From CALCKU01 sp964534845 (GTDB lineage: Bacteria; Pseudomonadota; Alphaproteobacteria; Caulobacterales; Maricaulaceae), in NCBI GenBank assembly GCA_964534845.1, contig CAZHPV010000060.1, positions 1-15,486 on the forward strand: a stretch of 15,486 nucleotides of DNA, written 5' to 3'. Each line of letters begins with the position of its first letter. Within the stretch, counting starts at the first letter, position 1. Of the stretch, positions 8,603 through 15,280 are shown in pieces. Below the pieces are notes generated by a model. That model saw only the letters and a list, made by a program, of their open reading frames with translations, had not been told where the DNA came from and did no database searches. The position numbers and the translations under genes are program-made.

Positions 8603-8947
8603 ATGGATATCACCCCCCCTATGTTGAAACCCGCAATCTGGGTCGCCGCCCTTTTGCGACGGGCGCAAAGTGCGGGTGCGTTTGCGACGATTATTAAAAA
8701 GGGCGACGAGGACGGCGGAGCAGTTCTGCTATGTGTCAGGGCGCGCGGCGGGATGTGCACGCTTTACAGACCCGTACGCAATATGGAGGGAGCGCGTGTC
8801 TGGTGGCCAAAGGGTCCAATGTCTGAGGCCGATATGGATCCCTATTTACGCGCGCGTCAAGAGACTGACCCCGATATCTGGATAGTGGAGATTGAAGACA
8901 ATAAGGGTCGCCATTTTATTACCGAACCTATTGAAACCTCTACCTGA
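8603..8947 (+). CDS. DUF1491 family protein
   Basis: A small protein of an alphaproteobacterial family of unknown function. The family pattern is clear throughout: LKPAIWVAALLRRAQSAGAF near the start, then GDEDGGAVLLCV, LYRPV, WWPKGPMSEADMDPYL, and the C-terminal DPDIWIVEIEDNKGRHFITE. Family members begin near LKxEIWV, so ATG 8621 could be the real start rather than 8603; neither has a good ribosome-binding site. It is divergent from the BcsB-like gene and lies about 100 bp before the GTA-like genes on the same strand. No cofactor or catalytic motif is visible. Confidence 0.85.
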   Translation: MDITPPMLKPAIWVAALLRRAQSAGAFATIIKKGDEDGGAVLLCVRARGGMCTLYRPVRNMEGARVWWPKGPMSEADMDPYLRARQETDPDIWIVEIEDNKGRHFITEPIETST

Positions 8948-9050
8948 GACTATCTGAGCCTATCAAATGCGAACCTAGACGGTCGGGACGGGTGAAAAAA
9001 TTTAGAAAAACTAATCCTCACCCTTTCAATCCGTCGCATAGTACCACGCT

Positions 9051-9407
9051 ATGAATTACATTGATCCCGAACCCCTTGATCATGCGATTACCCGCACCTT
9101 GGCCCGAATAGACGAAATATCCTCTGATCCTGAAAATTTGTCTCCGGATAAGCTTGAACGCCTATCACGCGCCATATCGCTGCAAATTAAAGCGATTGCG
9201 GATATTGAAGCTCATAATGACCGGGCACGAAAACAGGCAGAAGAAAAAACTTATCTTAATTATGAAGACCTTCCCCCACCAAGCCCAAAAGACCGAGACA
9301 AACTCCTTCAAAGAATTCAACTTCTCTATGATCGCGTCAATGCCGCCGGAAAAGTTTCGCCTATTTCTGGAGAGCCTGCCGAACCATCTGGCCGGACATC
9401 TGGCTGA
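9051..9407 (+). CDS. GTA g1-like small terminase candidate
   Basis: A 118-residue protein, mostly charged helix in residues 1-70 (SPDKLERLSRAISLQIKAIADIE) and Pro/Gly-rich toward the end. Sequence similarity is too weak to name on its own. Its position immediately before the terminase large subunit and its size fit orfg1 of RcGTA, a small-terminase-like protein that recognises DNA and helps load the motor. It overlaps the probable terminase start by 68 nt, a large overlap for bacteria. Medium confidence in the role, high in it being a real gene since its reading frame is well formed. Confidence 0.6.
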   Translation: MNYIDPEPLDHAITRTLARIDEISSDPENLSPDKLERLSRAISLQIKAIADIEAHNDRARKQAEEKTYLNYEDLPPPSPKDRDKLLQRIQLLYDRVNAAGKVSPISGEPAEPSGRTSG

Positions 9408-10617
9408 AAACTGGACATTATTTGCAAGAGATGACCAAAAAGCCCCCAATTCTGATTGGCGTATCTGGTTGCTTATGGGCGGGCGCGGGTCCGGCAAGAC
9501 TCGGGCCGGAGCTGAATGGATAAGAGAGCAGGTGCAAAATCAGGGCAAGCGCCGTATTGCCCTTGTCGCACCGACCTATACCGATGCCCGGGAAGTTATG
9601 TTGGAAGGCGAAAGCGGACTGCTCTCTTTGGGCTATCCGCGTGAGCGCCCCTTTTATCTCTCTTCCAGACGCCGACTAGAATGGCCAAACGGAGCGATAG
9701 GACATGTTTTTTCGGCAGAAGATCCGGACGGTTTGCGCGGGCCGCAATTTGATTGCGCTTGGGCAGACGAATTTTGTGCGTGGGCTTATCCTGAATATGG
9801 CCTGTCTAACTTGCGCATGGCTTTGCGTCTTGGAATATCTCCGCAACTGGTCGTTACGACAACACCGCGCCCGATTAAAGCGCTTGCCAAGCTCATAAAA
9901 ACACGCGGAGTCGTGATTGGTCGGGCTAAAACAAATGAAAATATAGCTTATCTCGCCCCCAATTTTGTTTCTGATATGCAAGCGACATATGGGGGCACGC
10001 AATTAGGGCGTCAGGAGCTGGACGGCGAATTTATTGACGATCAGCAGGGGGCTTTGTGGACACGTGCCCTTATTGAGACCAACCGTATTGACGCAGTCAC
10101 CACACTAAGCTCCATTATTATTGCAATTGATCCACCCATAACGTCGGGTGCACGGTCGGATAGCTGTGGACTTATCGTTGCGGGGATGTGTCAGGACGGG
10201 CGAGACCGTACCCACGCGGTTATCTTACAGGATGCAAGCGTGCAGGGCCTTACCCCTGAGGGCTGGGCGCGCCGTGCTATATCGCTATATGAACAATGGG
10301 ACGCCGATTATTTATTGGCGGAAGTCAATCAGGGCGGCGATATGGTTAGAACCATTCTGGAAGCTATTGACCCAACTATTCCCTTACAGACTGTATACGC
10401 CACGCGTTCAAAAAAGGTGAGGGCGGAGCCTGTTGCTCTTTTATATGAGCAAGGCCGGGTGAAACATGCTGGCACATTTCCTGAACTTGAAGACGAATTG
10501 TGCATGATAGGGTCAACGCGCTTGAAAAAAAGTCCCGACAGGGCGGATGCGCTTGTTTGGGCTGTTACACATTTATTGCTTCGACGGAATGAGCCGCCGC
10601 GCGTCAGGTCCGTGTAA
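9340..10617 (+). CDS. Terminase large subunit (DNA-packaging motor, GTA g2-like)
   Basis: A 425-residue packaging ATPase-nuclease from ATG 9340. ATPase: Walker A GGRGSGKT (47-54), Walker B ending in Asp143-Glu144 (DCAWADEF), coupling motif TTTP (173-176). RNase H-like nuclease: three acidic positions at Asp264 (AIDPP), Glu328 (LLAEVNQGG) and Asp403 (RADAL). All expected catalytic residues remain, so the motor appears intact although the capsid genes are missing. In GTAs it fills heads with random host DNA. The frame is open much further upstream, but family members start just before LxxxLPxxL, which favours ATG 9340 (or 9328). It overlaps the g1-like gene. Confidence 0.92.
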   Translation: MPPEKFRLFLESLPNHLAGHLAENWTLFARDDQKAPNSDWRIWLLMGGRGSGKTRAGAEWIREQVQNQGKRRIALVAPTYTDAREVMLEGESGLLSLGYPRERPFYLSSRRRLEWPNGAIGHVFSAEDPDGLRGPQFDCAWADEFCAWAYPEYGLSNLRMALRLGISPQLVVTTTPRPIKALAKLIKTRGVVIGRAKTNENIAYLAPNFVSDMQATYGGTQLGRQELDGEFIDDQQGALWTRALIETNRIDAVTTLSSIIIAIDPPITSGARSDSCGLIVAGMCQDGRDRTHAVILQDASVQGLTPEGWARRAISLYEQWDADYLLAEVNQGGDMVRTILEAIDPTIPLQTVYATRSKKVRAEPVALLYEQGRVKHAGTFPELEDELCMIGSTRLKKSPDRADALVWAVTHLLLRRNEPPRVRSV

Positions 10618-10688
10618 AAGGCCCGAACAGATTTTGAAAACCCGTTGAATTATGTTGAATTGTCCGGTTGATCCGTCATGGTATATTC

Positions 10689-11219
10689 ATGTCAGAGAGC
10701 CTGTATATTATAGCTATTTTCGGGTTTTTCCTCTTTCTGGCTTGGCGGGGTAAAAACCGACAGGCCGGGCAAGATATTGATGCCTATAAAACTAAGCCTT
10801 TTGATAAGGCGATTTTACAAAATTATGCCAAAGTGCCCAGCCTGTTCGTTAATGCGCCCGAGACGACGTTTTTCCAAATGCTCGTAGACAGATTGCCAAA
10901 TGGCTATCATGTATTTGCCAAGGTCAGATTAGAAGACATTATCCGGGTCGCCCCCGACTTTAGAAAACGCAGTACACCTCGCCAAGTGTGGCATTTGCGG
11001 GGCCGGATAAAGTCGCGCCATGTCGATTTTTTGATTGTAAACCGTCATGGACACCCCAAAGCGGCTATTGAGTTGGACGGGTCCTCACATAATGCTAAAA
11101 CTGCGATTGCTGATAGCTTCAAAACAGGTATATTTGCTGCCTCTGATCTTAGGCTATACCGTGTGAACGTAGGTGAAGACTTTTCCGGTCATATAAAAAA
11201 CATTGTTTCAAACCTCTAG
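10689..11219 (+). CDS. DUF2726 nuclease-fold membrane protein
   Basis: A 176-residue protein from ATG 10689; a TTG at 10668 adds seven residues but seems less likely. One N-terminal membrane helix (about 4-19) is followed by a cytoplasmic domain of the DUF2726 type. Core motifs are FFQMLVDRLP (61-70), RHVDFLIVNRHGHPKAAIEL (110-129) and DGSSH (130-134) with Asp142. The D113 ... E128-x-D130 spacing resembles a PD-(D/E)xK endonuclease core, so nuclease activity is possible but unproven. It interrupts the usual GTA order between terminase and portal and has no obvious packaging role. Confidence 0.75.
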   Translation: MSESLYIIAIFGFFLFLAWRGKNRQAGQDIDAYKTKPFDKAILQNYAKVPSLFVNAPETTFFQMLVDRLPNGYHVFAKVRLEDIIRVAPDFRKRSTPRQVWHLRGRIKSRHVDFLIVNRHGHPKAAIELDGSSHNAKTAIADSFKTGIFAASDLRLYRVNVGEDFSGHIKNIVSNL

Positions 11220-11293
11220 CTTTTTGAATTTTAAGCACTTTTTAACCATAAACCACATATATAGTCGCTAAAGATGTGGACCAAGAGGACAAG

Positions 11294-11725
11294 ATGCGGC
11301 GCAAAATATTAAATGGGCTTGATCTTAAACGTGAGTATAAATCCGTTACGGGTAAGTTGGCCTTGCTTAATCGGGAACTCGCCGAGAATATGATTTCTCT
11401 AGCCGAACAAACCGGTGAAACACGCCCCTTAATACAGGCGCTTAACGCCTTACATTCCGCCAGACAGACTTTCACAATTGAAAGCACGCCGCGTGAAAAT
11501 GCCGAAATACAGCAATTAATGGCAAATACCCTGTTAAAAATTGGTCGACAAACGGATGACGTCAGATGCCTTGAACATGCGATCAAAGCTTATCGGGGCG
11601 CGATTACACTCGCCTCTATGCTAGGGGACGACACGATGCGGCGCGAGCTAAAGCGGGATTATAGTTTAGCCCGTAACCTCATCGGGCAAAGAGGTTCAAA
11701 TCAATCCCTATTGGGCGTTGCTTAA
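11294..11725 (+). CDS. Small TPR-like helical repeat protein
   Basis: A 143-residue all-helical protein. Two similar helix pairs are spaced about 44 residues apart: LAEQTGETRPLIQALNALHS (37-56) and IGRQTDDVRCLEHAIKAYRG (83-102). This is the pattern of the degenerate tetratricopeptide repeats with G-x-(R/Q)-T-G-D that are common in bacteria, suggesting a protein-protein adaptor. ATG 11294 is chosen because GAGG lies five bases upstream; GTG 11276 would add six residues. The gene stands between the DUF2726 gene and the portal fragment. Its partner is unknown. Confidence 0.6.
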   Translation: MRRKILNGLDLKREYKSVTGKLALLNRELAENMISLAEQTGETRPLIQALNALHSARQTFTIESTPRENAEIQQLMANTLLKIGRQTDDVRCLEHAIKAYRGAITLASMLGDDTMRRELKRDYSLARNLIGQRGSNQSLLGVA

Positions 11726-11853
11726 AAGCGCGTCTTTTCAAGTCCTTAGGTAAAAATAACACAGATAAATCCGCAATGTGAAAAGCTGGGGTAGAAAAAC
11801 CTCATTGTCACAAATGTGTCCGGCGATGATCGGACTTAATCGGAAATCTCTGT

Positions 11854-12594
11854 ATGAAAAACTGGTTTCGCATGGCGTCCACAAAGACGTCAGAAGATAA
11901 AACCGTCGCGCCCTCTCATATGGGCGCACATAAGTCTCGTCCTATAATGGAGGGTAAATCCCTAACTGACCACGCTCCCCTTATCGCCTTGCATATACAA
12001 GGCAAAGCTGTTTGGACCCCGCGGGATTACGGGGCGTTATCACGTCAGGGATTTCAGAAAAATGCGATTGTCTATCGTTGTATTCGGCTGATTGCCGAAG
12101 CAGCCGCCTCAGTACCCTTTTGCGTGCGCCGCGGGGTGGAATGTCTTGAAAATGATCCCGCCGCTCGCTTTCTATCACTCGGCAATCCAGACGGAACTCT
12201 TGTGGAAATATTGGAGCAATTTTACGGATATCTCCAGCTTAGCGGCAATGCCTATTTTGAAAGCGGATTGGTCGATGGTGTGCCGGTCGCGCTTTATGCC
12301 CTACGACCTGACCGGGTCTCGGTGCTCACCAATAAGCGGGGTTGGGTAACGGGATGGGATTATACCGCAGGCGGGTTTAAGCGCACCTTTCGCCGTGATA
12401 ATGCAACCGGCCGGTCCCCAATTTATCATATGCGCCTTTTTCATCCTACGCACGATCAATATGGCTTTCATCTGCTTTACGGCAAAGACACGTTGGAAAA
12501 AGCTGTAAAAAAGTTTGATATAGATGGAAGTTGGGCTGCTGCTGACTTTGCTAAATTTAACAATAAGCTGGCCGATCTATATGCTAAAATATAG
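11854..12594 (+). CDS. Truncated HK97-type portal protein (GTA g3-like) with foreign tail
   Basis: Residues 1-205 are a clear portal N-terminal half: QKNAIVYRCIRLIAEAAASV (68-87), a segment with QLSGNAYFE (128-136), ALRPDRVSVL (149-158) and MRLFHPTHDQYG (193-204). Portal forms the 12-subunit DNA channel at the head vertex and is normally about 390-420 residues. After YG the expected LSPLEAA helix and the clip and crown half are missing. About 40 lysine- and alanine-rich residues follow (LEKAVKKFDIDGSWAAADFA), ending at a stop. A faint LE...DI match to portal exists in this tail, so an insertion plus early stop is an alternative to a deletion fusion. The product would not assemble a working portal. 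The ATG at 11854 has only a weak ribosome-binding site. Confidence 0.75.
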   Translation: MKNWFRMASTKTSEDKTVAPSHMGAHKSRPIMEGKSLTDHAPLIALHIQGKAVWTPRDYGALSRQGFQKNAIVYRCIRLIAEAAASVPFCVRRGVECLENDPAARFLSLGNPDGTLVEILEQFYGYLQLSGNAYFESGLVDGVPVALYALRPDRVSVLTNKRGWVTGWDYTAGGFKRTFRRDNATGRSPIYHMRLFHPTHDQYGFHLLYGKDTLEKAVKKFDIDGSWAAADFAKFNNKLADLYAKI

Positions 12595-12606
12595 AATTTT
12601 GTTAAA

Positions 12607-12956
12607 TTACCGCCTAACAACATCGCCATCAACCCGATCAACAAGCCCAAACTTATACTGGCGGCATAACAAGCTATATATCCCCGTTGTAGTCTGATTT
12701 ATGCACCGCTTGTCGTTAAAGTCGAAGCCTTTATCTGGAAGAGGATAGCCACACAAATCTCGCGGCTTGTAAGCGGTCTATCGGTGTTTTTTAGAACCTG
12801 CATGACAAGCTTAAGCTTCTCGCCTTTTTTGAATATCTGCCTTTTTCTATATTCTGGCATGTATTGTTGCGGGTCTTCATTAAAGCTACATAGCTTTAGA
12901 ACATAATCAATCGCAGCTAGGTCTTCTGCAAGGGAGTCTGGCTTATCAGTTAACAA
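12607..12956 (-). pseudogene. Frameshifted small conserved alphaproteobacterial protein
   Basis: The first part reads from a TTG at 12956 in one frame: LAAIDYVLKLCSFN, then KRQIFKKGEKLKLVMQVLKN and RPLTSREICVAIL, and stops at 12699. From about 12745 the following frame continues DKGFDFNDKRCINQTTTGIY, then LLCRQYKFGLVDRVDGDVVR, to a stop at 12607-12609. Joined, this makes about 116 residues with the layout of a family often seen in alphaproteobacteria: an N-terminal (A/L)xxIDxTLRLF helix, a basic F.RGE segment, then a winged-helix-like LTSREIA...KG.D..D region. A one-base loss (or two-base gain) near 12738-12750 explains the break; sequencing error is possible. Function of the family is unknown; DNA binding is a guess. 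Confidence 0.55.
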
Positions 12957-13170
12957 GAATGAACGGCGGTCATTAGCCCGTTTATCGTCCCAGAATAGCC
13001 CGTAGACTGTTGCTTACGGTGTGTTCCATTTGGTCTTAAGGAGAGTTTGTATGTCATTCACAGCTATTAGCATTAAAAGCGTGGGAATGGTTCCTGCGGT
13101 TGATACATAAGGCCGCAAAGTAAGCCGTTGGGTAACAGGTTCGCCCAATATGTGCGTATGTGTATTTTGG
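12957..13170. other. Gene-poor decayed stretch
   Basis: No convincing full-length gene. The minus frame of the frameshifted gene stays open upstream from 12957 to about 13014 without a standard start codon other than the TTG used. A 19-residue ORF sits at 13051. Its frame continues after the stop with GRKVSRWVTGSPN, which could be debris of a longer gene. Confidence 0.4.
13051..13110 (+). CDS. Possible 19-residue ORF with good ribosome-binding site
   Basis: ATG at 13051 is preceded by AAGGAG (13038-13043) at a spacing of seven bases, the best Shine-Dalgarno in this stretch. The product would be MSFTAISIKSVGMVPAVDT. No family is recognised. It may be the start of a gene whose remainder was lost, or a leader peptide, since nothing long follows in frame. 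Confidence 0.25.
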   Translation: MSFTAISIKSVGMVPAVDT

Positions 13171-13554
13171 TTATCTATCCAATTTCAATATAGATAGGTT
13201 GGACAAACCTTTTGGAGAAATGTTGAAACTTCCAGTCTGCCCGGCGCTTGATCGCCAATCGCCCTCTATTTTATTTGTTTGATGTATAAAATGCCCAATG
13301 AAATGAGTTTGTTTATGAGTCATTTCGGCCTGATGTATTTTTTGACGAAATCGGATGGCATTTCTGTTGATCATACCAAGTATTTCATTTCGAACTAAAT
13401 TAGAGGTTTTAAGTTTGTACGTTTTTTCATATAAAATCCCGCTAAAAACATCGGAATATTGTGTTGTATAAACATATATTTGTTTATAGGGCATACTGAC
13501 TCGTTCTTTGTATAGGTATCCTGTCCAAACGCCATTGAACCTTAATACATCCAC
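13171..13554 (-). CDS. Hypothetical small beta-rich protein
   Basis: A 127-residue ORF from GTG 13554, with GGGGA six bases upstream. Alternating hydrophobic and polar residues suggest beta strands: FNGVWTGYLYKE, KQIYVYTTQYSDVFSGILYE, AIRFRQKIHQAE, HFIGHFIHQTNKIEGDWRSS and GQTGSFNI. The closing pattern I-x-G-x-W...G-x-F is common in small barrel-like or lipid-binding proteins that read GxW near the N-terminus and GTF-like near the end. No family is named. It is oriented opposite to the luxR-type gene. An inverted repeat (13172-13178 with 13190-13196) spans its last codons. It may be a fragment of a larger gene. Confidence 0.4.
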   Translation of the reverse strand: MDVLRFNGVWTGYLYKERVSMPYKQIYVYTTQYSDVFSGILYEKTYKLKTSNLVRNEILGMINRNAIRFRQKIHQAEMTHKQTHFIGHFIHQTNKIEGDWRSSAGQTGSFNISPKGLSNLSILKLDR

Positions 13555-13755
13555 ATTAATTCCCCGTAATTACTAAAGATTTGTCCTCTAATATTAGGAT
13601 TGGGGCTAGTGGTGTCAAATATATAGATATTAATTTTGAGTGAGCTACCATTTGAGTCGTATATGCTTCCACACTTGTAATATATAACCACTCTGGGTAG
13701 TGTTATAGCCTTGATGTGGGGGTCATATGTAATTTTATTGCTAGGTGTTTGGGAT

Positions 13756-14484
13756 ATGGGGAGTTTTTCGTTTGAGCAATGCCTGAATGTAATCGAAGAC
13801 ATTGAAGAGCAGACAACTGCAGATGAAACGTTTAATAAGTTTAAGACGTTTGCCTATAATTTAGGGGCAGCATCAGTATTGTTAGGGCAACTTGGTAATC
13901 CAATAATCGATGGAAAAGATGTCGGCCAATTTGGAAGAACAGATTGGCCTGAGGAATACTTTAAACTATGGCAAGAAAAATGCTTGTTGTTCCTTGACCC
14001 AGTGGCTCAATATAGCCAGAAATCCAGCAATATTTTTGCATGGGAAGACGCATATGAAAATACTAACAACGTCGGAAAAAAAGTATTAGATGTTGCGAAG
14101 GATTTTGGTCTAGTGCGCGGTTTTGCAATCACTATAGGTTCGGCCACACACGCCAACGGTATTGTATCTATCGGGTATGAAAAAGAAAAACCTTCTGCCG
14201 CGGATATACTTGCAATTGAACTTGTAGCGACTCATACCTATCATCACATGGTTGACCAATTGGGACTTGAGGAAAGAATTGAAACATTGAAATTAACAAA
14301 CAGAGAGTTAGAAATAATTAGTTTTGTCGCAGCGGGAAAAACTAATTGGGAGGTAAGTGTAATTCTCGGCGTTTCTGAAAAAACTATTGAAAATCACCTC
14401 TCTAATATCACGCGTAAATTAAACGCTAATAATCGGGCTCATGCAGTTATGATTGGTATCAGGTCTGGACAAATTTTCACTTAA
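13756..14484 (+). CDS. LuxR-type acyl-homoserine-lactone receptor/regulator
   Basis: A 242-residue quorum-sensing transcription factor from ATG 13756, which has AGGTG eight bases upstream; a TTG at 13711 in frame would add 15 hydrophobic residues that do not fit the family. The autoinducer-binding domain spans about 10-165: Asp81 in LDPV and Trp96 in FAWED correspond to TraR Asp70 and Trp85. The pocket pair TraR Trp57/Tyr61 is reversed to Tyr68/Trp72. The C-terminal GerE helix-turn-helix (about 178-241) is intact: LTNRELEIISFVAAGKTNWE and ILGVSEKTIENHLSNITRKL, with Glu184 and Gly194 in place. It lies 125 bp before the cognate luxI-type gene, same strand. Base composition is clearly more AT-rich than the genes before 12480. 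Confidence 0.92.
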   Translation: MGSFSFEQCLNVIEDIEEQTTADETFNKFKTFAYNLGAASVLLGQLGNPIIDGKDVGQFGRTDWPEEYFKLWQEKCLLFLDPVAQYSQKSSNIFAWEDAYENTNNVGKKVLDVAKDFGLVRGFAITIGSATHANGIVSIGYEKEKPSAADILAIELVATHTYHHMVDQLGLEERIETLKLTNRELEIISFVAAGKTNWEVSVILGVSEKTIENHLSNITRKLNANNRAHAVMIGIRSGQIFT

Positions 14485-14517
14485 ACCTGCGACTTAAACA
14501 GCCTTAAATGATCAGGG

Positions 14518-14539
14518 CTATAGGGGAAACCACCTATAG
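14518..14539. promoter_or_regulatory. Lux-box-like inverted repeat
   Basis: A perfect inverted repeat with arms CTATAGG (14518-14524) and CCTATAG (14533-14539) and an eight-base centre, 22 bp in all. It lies 33 bp after the receptor gene stop and 70 bp before the synthase start, where a lux box would let the receptor-signal complex activate the synthase gene. Lux boxes are usually 18-22 bp dyads. A hairpin terminator for the receptor gene is the other reading, but no T-run follows the right arm directly. The sequence itself is not a classical ACCTGT-type box. Confidence 0.5.
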
Positions 14540-14609
14540 TTTCACATGATAATTTTTATCTAAGCTCTAGCTATCTTTTTAGGAATAAAGAAGCGGTGGA
14601 GACTTTAAT

Positions 14610-15257
14610 ATGATAAGAATTGTGACGCCTGAAAACCGCCATTATTACAAAAAACAGTTACAAGATATGTTTCAAATGCGAGCACGTGTGGCCGTAGAGG
14701 AAATGAATTGGAATATACCGGTTTGTGATAATGGCATGGATATTGATGAATTTGATTATCCCGACACGGTTTATATTTTGTATTTTAATGACGATGGTGA
14801 AGTGAGTGGATGTGCACGTTTGAACCCGACTAATAGACCTAATTTAATTAGTGAGGTTTTTCCACAATTATGTGAAGGTAAAATCCCTAATTGTGAAAAC
14901 ATCCACGAATTTTCTCGTTATCTCATTGAGCGCAGAGGTAAAACCCAAAGACAATATTCTAAAACCTGGCTGCTAATTGGACAGGCGGTAAACGAATATT
15001 GTCTTTCAAGGGGTATAAAACAAGTTATCACCCTCAGCCGAAAACGCATGTATCAGATGTCTACGTCTGTATGGAAAACACGACCTCTTGGATTTCCAAA
15101 GTATTTTGAAGATGATGAAAAAACATACCAAGCAGGAATTTCTAACATGAATGAGGATGGACTTAAAAATTTACAAAAATACACAAAAATAAAAAGTAGT
15201 TTGCTAAATTTTGGGCCGCCCCCAGTAAAACAAGTGCAAAAATTACGTGCCAGTTAG
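14610..15257 (+). CDS. LuxI-type acyl-homoserine-lactone synthase
   Basis: Makes an N-acyl-homoserine lactone from S-adenosylmethionine and an acyl-ACP or acyl-CoA. The 215-residue protein has the family's residues nearly at LuxI numbering: Arg24, Trp34, Asp46 and Asp49 (in IDEFD), Arg70 (GCARLNPT), Phe84, Glu100 and Arg103 (HEFSRYLI). The usually invariant Phe28 (R-x-x-V-F) is Ala28 here (RARVAVEEMNW). The start has GGAG at 14598-14601, eight bases before ATG. The C-terminal 25 residues are an extra basic tail (SSLLNFGPPPVKQVQKLR). Same strand as the receptor, downstream of the dyad, and AT-rich. The acyl chain cannot be predicted from sequence alone. Confidence 0.92.
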   Translation: MIRIVTPENRHYYKKQLQDMFQMRARVAVEEMNWNIPVCDNGMDIDEFDYPDTVYILYFNDDGEVSGCARLNPTNRPNLISEVFPQLCEGKIPNCENIHEFSRYLIERRGKTQRQYSKTWLLIGQAVNEYCLSRGIKQVITLSRKRMYQMSTSVWKTRPLGFPKYFEDDEKTYQAGISNMNEDGLKNLQKYTKIKSSLLNFGPPPVKQVQKLRAS

Positions 15258-15280
15258 GCCAGAAGTTTAGGGTTAAAACC

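Larger units (their letters stand above)
9051..12466 (+). mobile_element. Remnant of an RcGTA-like gene transfer agent head cluster
   Basis: The order g1-like small protein, terminase large subunit, portal follows the start of the RcGTA structural cluster known in Alphaproteobacteria. Here the portal is cut short, two non-GTA genes separate it from the terminase, and prohead protease, major capsid, adaptor and tail genes are absent to the end of the window. The right edge given is the point where portal similarity stops. A domesticated prophage of the same family is the alternative reading. Missing genes could lie elsewhere in the chromosome. Confidence 0.6.

Noticed and set aside
8990..9023. 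GGGTGA and TCACCC inverted repeat before the g1-like gene
   Set aside because: Six-base arms separated by 22 bases; could be an operator but chance is as likely.
9154..9339. N-terminal extension of the terminase frame
   Set aside because: These 62 codons lie inside the g1-like gene in another frame and do not resemble any terminase N-terminus.
11818..11835. Small hairpin (GTCCG/CGGAC) before the portal gene
   Set aside because: Five-pair stem with an eight-base loop and no T-run; too weak to call a terminator or attenuator.
13172..13196. TATCTAT/ATAGATA inverted repeat
   Set aside because: Lies within the last codons of the minus ORF, is AT-only apart from one pair and has an 11-base loop; weak as a terminator.
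13689..13702. CACT/AGTG dyad before the luxR-type gene as a second lux box
   Set aside because: Only four matching bases per arm and no similarity to the dyad at 14518.
13542..13802. Minus-strand ORF of 86 codons overlapping the luxR-type start
   Set aside because: Its first part is antisense to the receptor gene's 5' end and has no recognisable motif; kept only as a possible fragment in a finding.
14481..14507. Three TTAA motifs resembling CtrA half-sites
   Set aside because: Spacings are nine and six bases, not the seven needed for a TTAA-N7-TTAA site, and the region is AT-rich.
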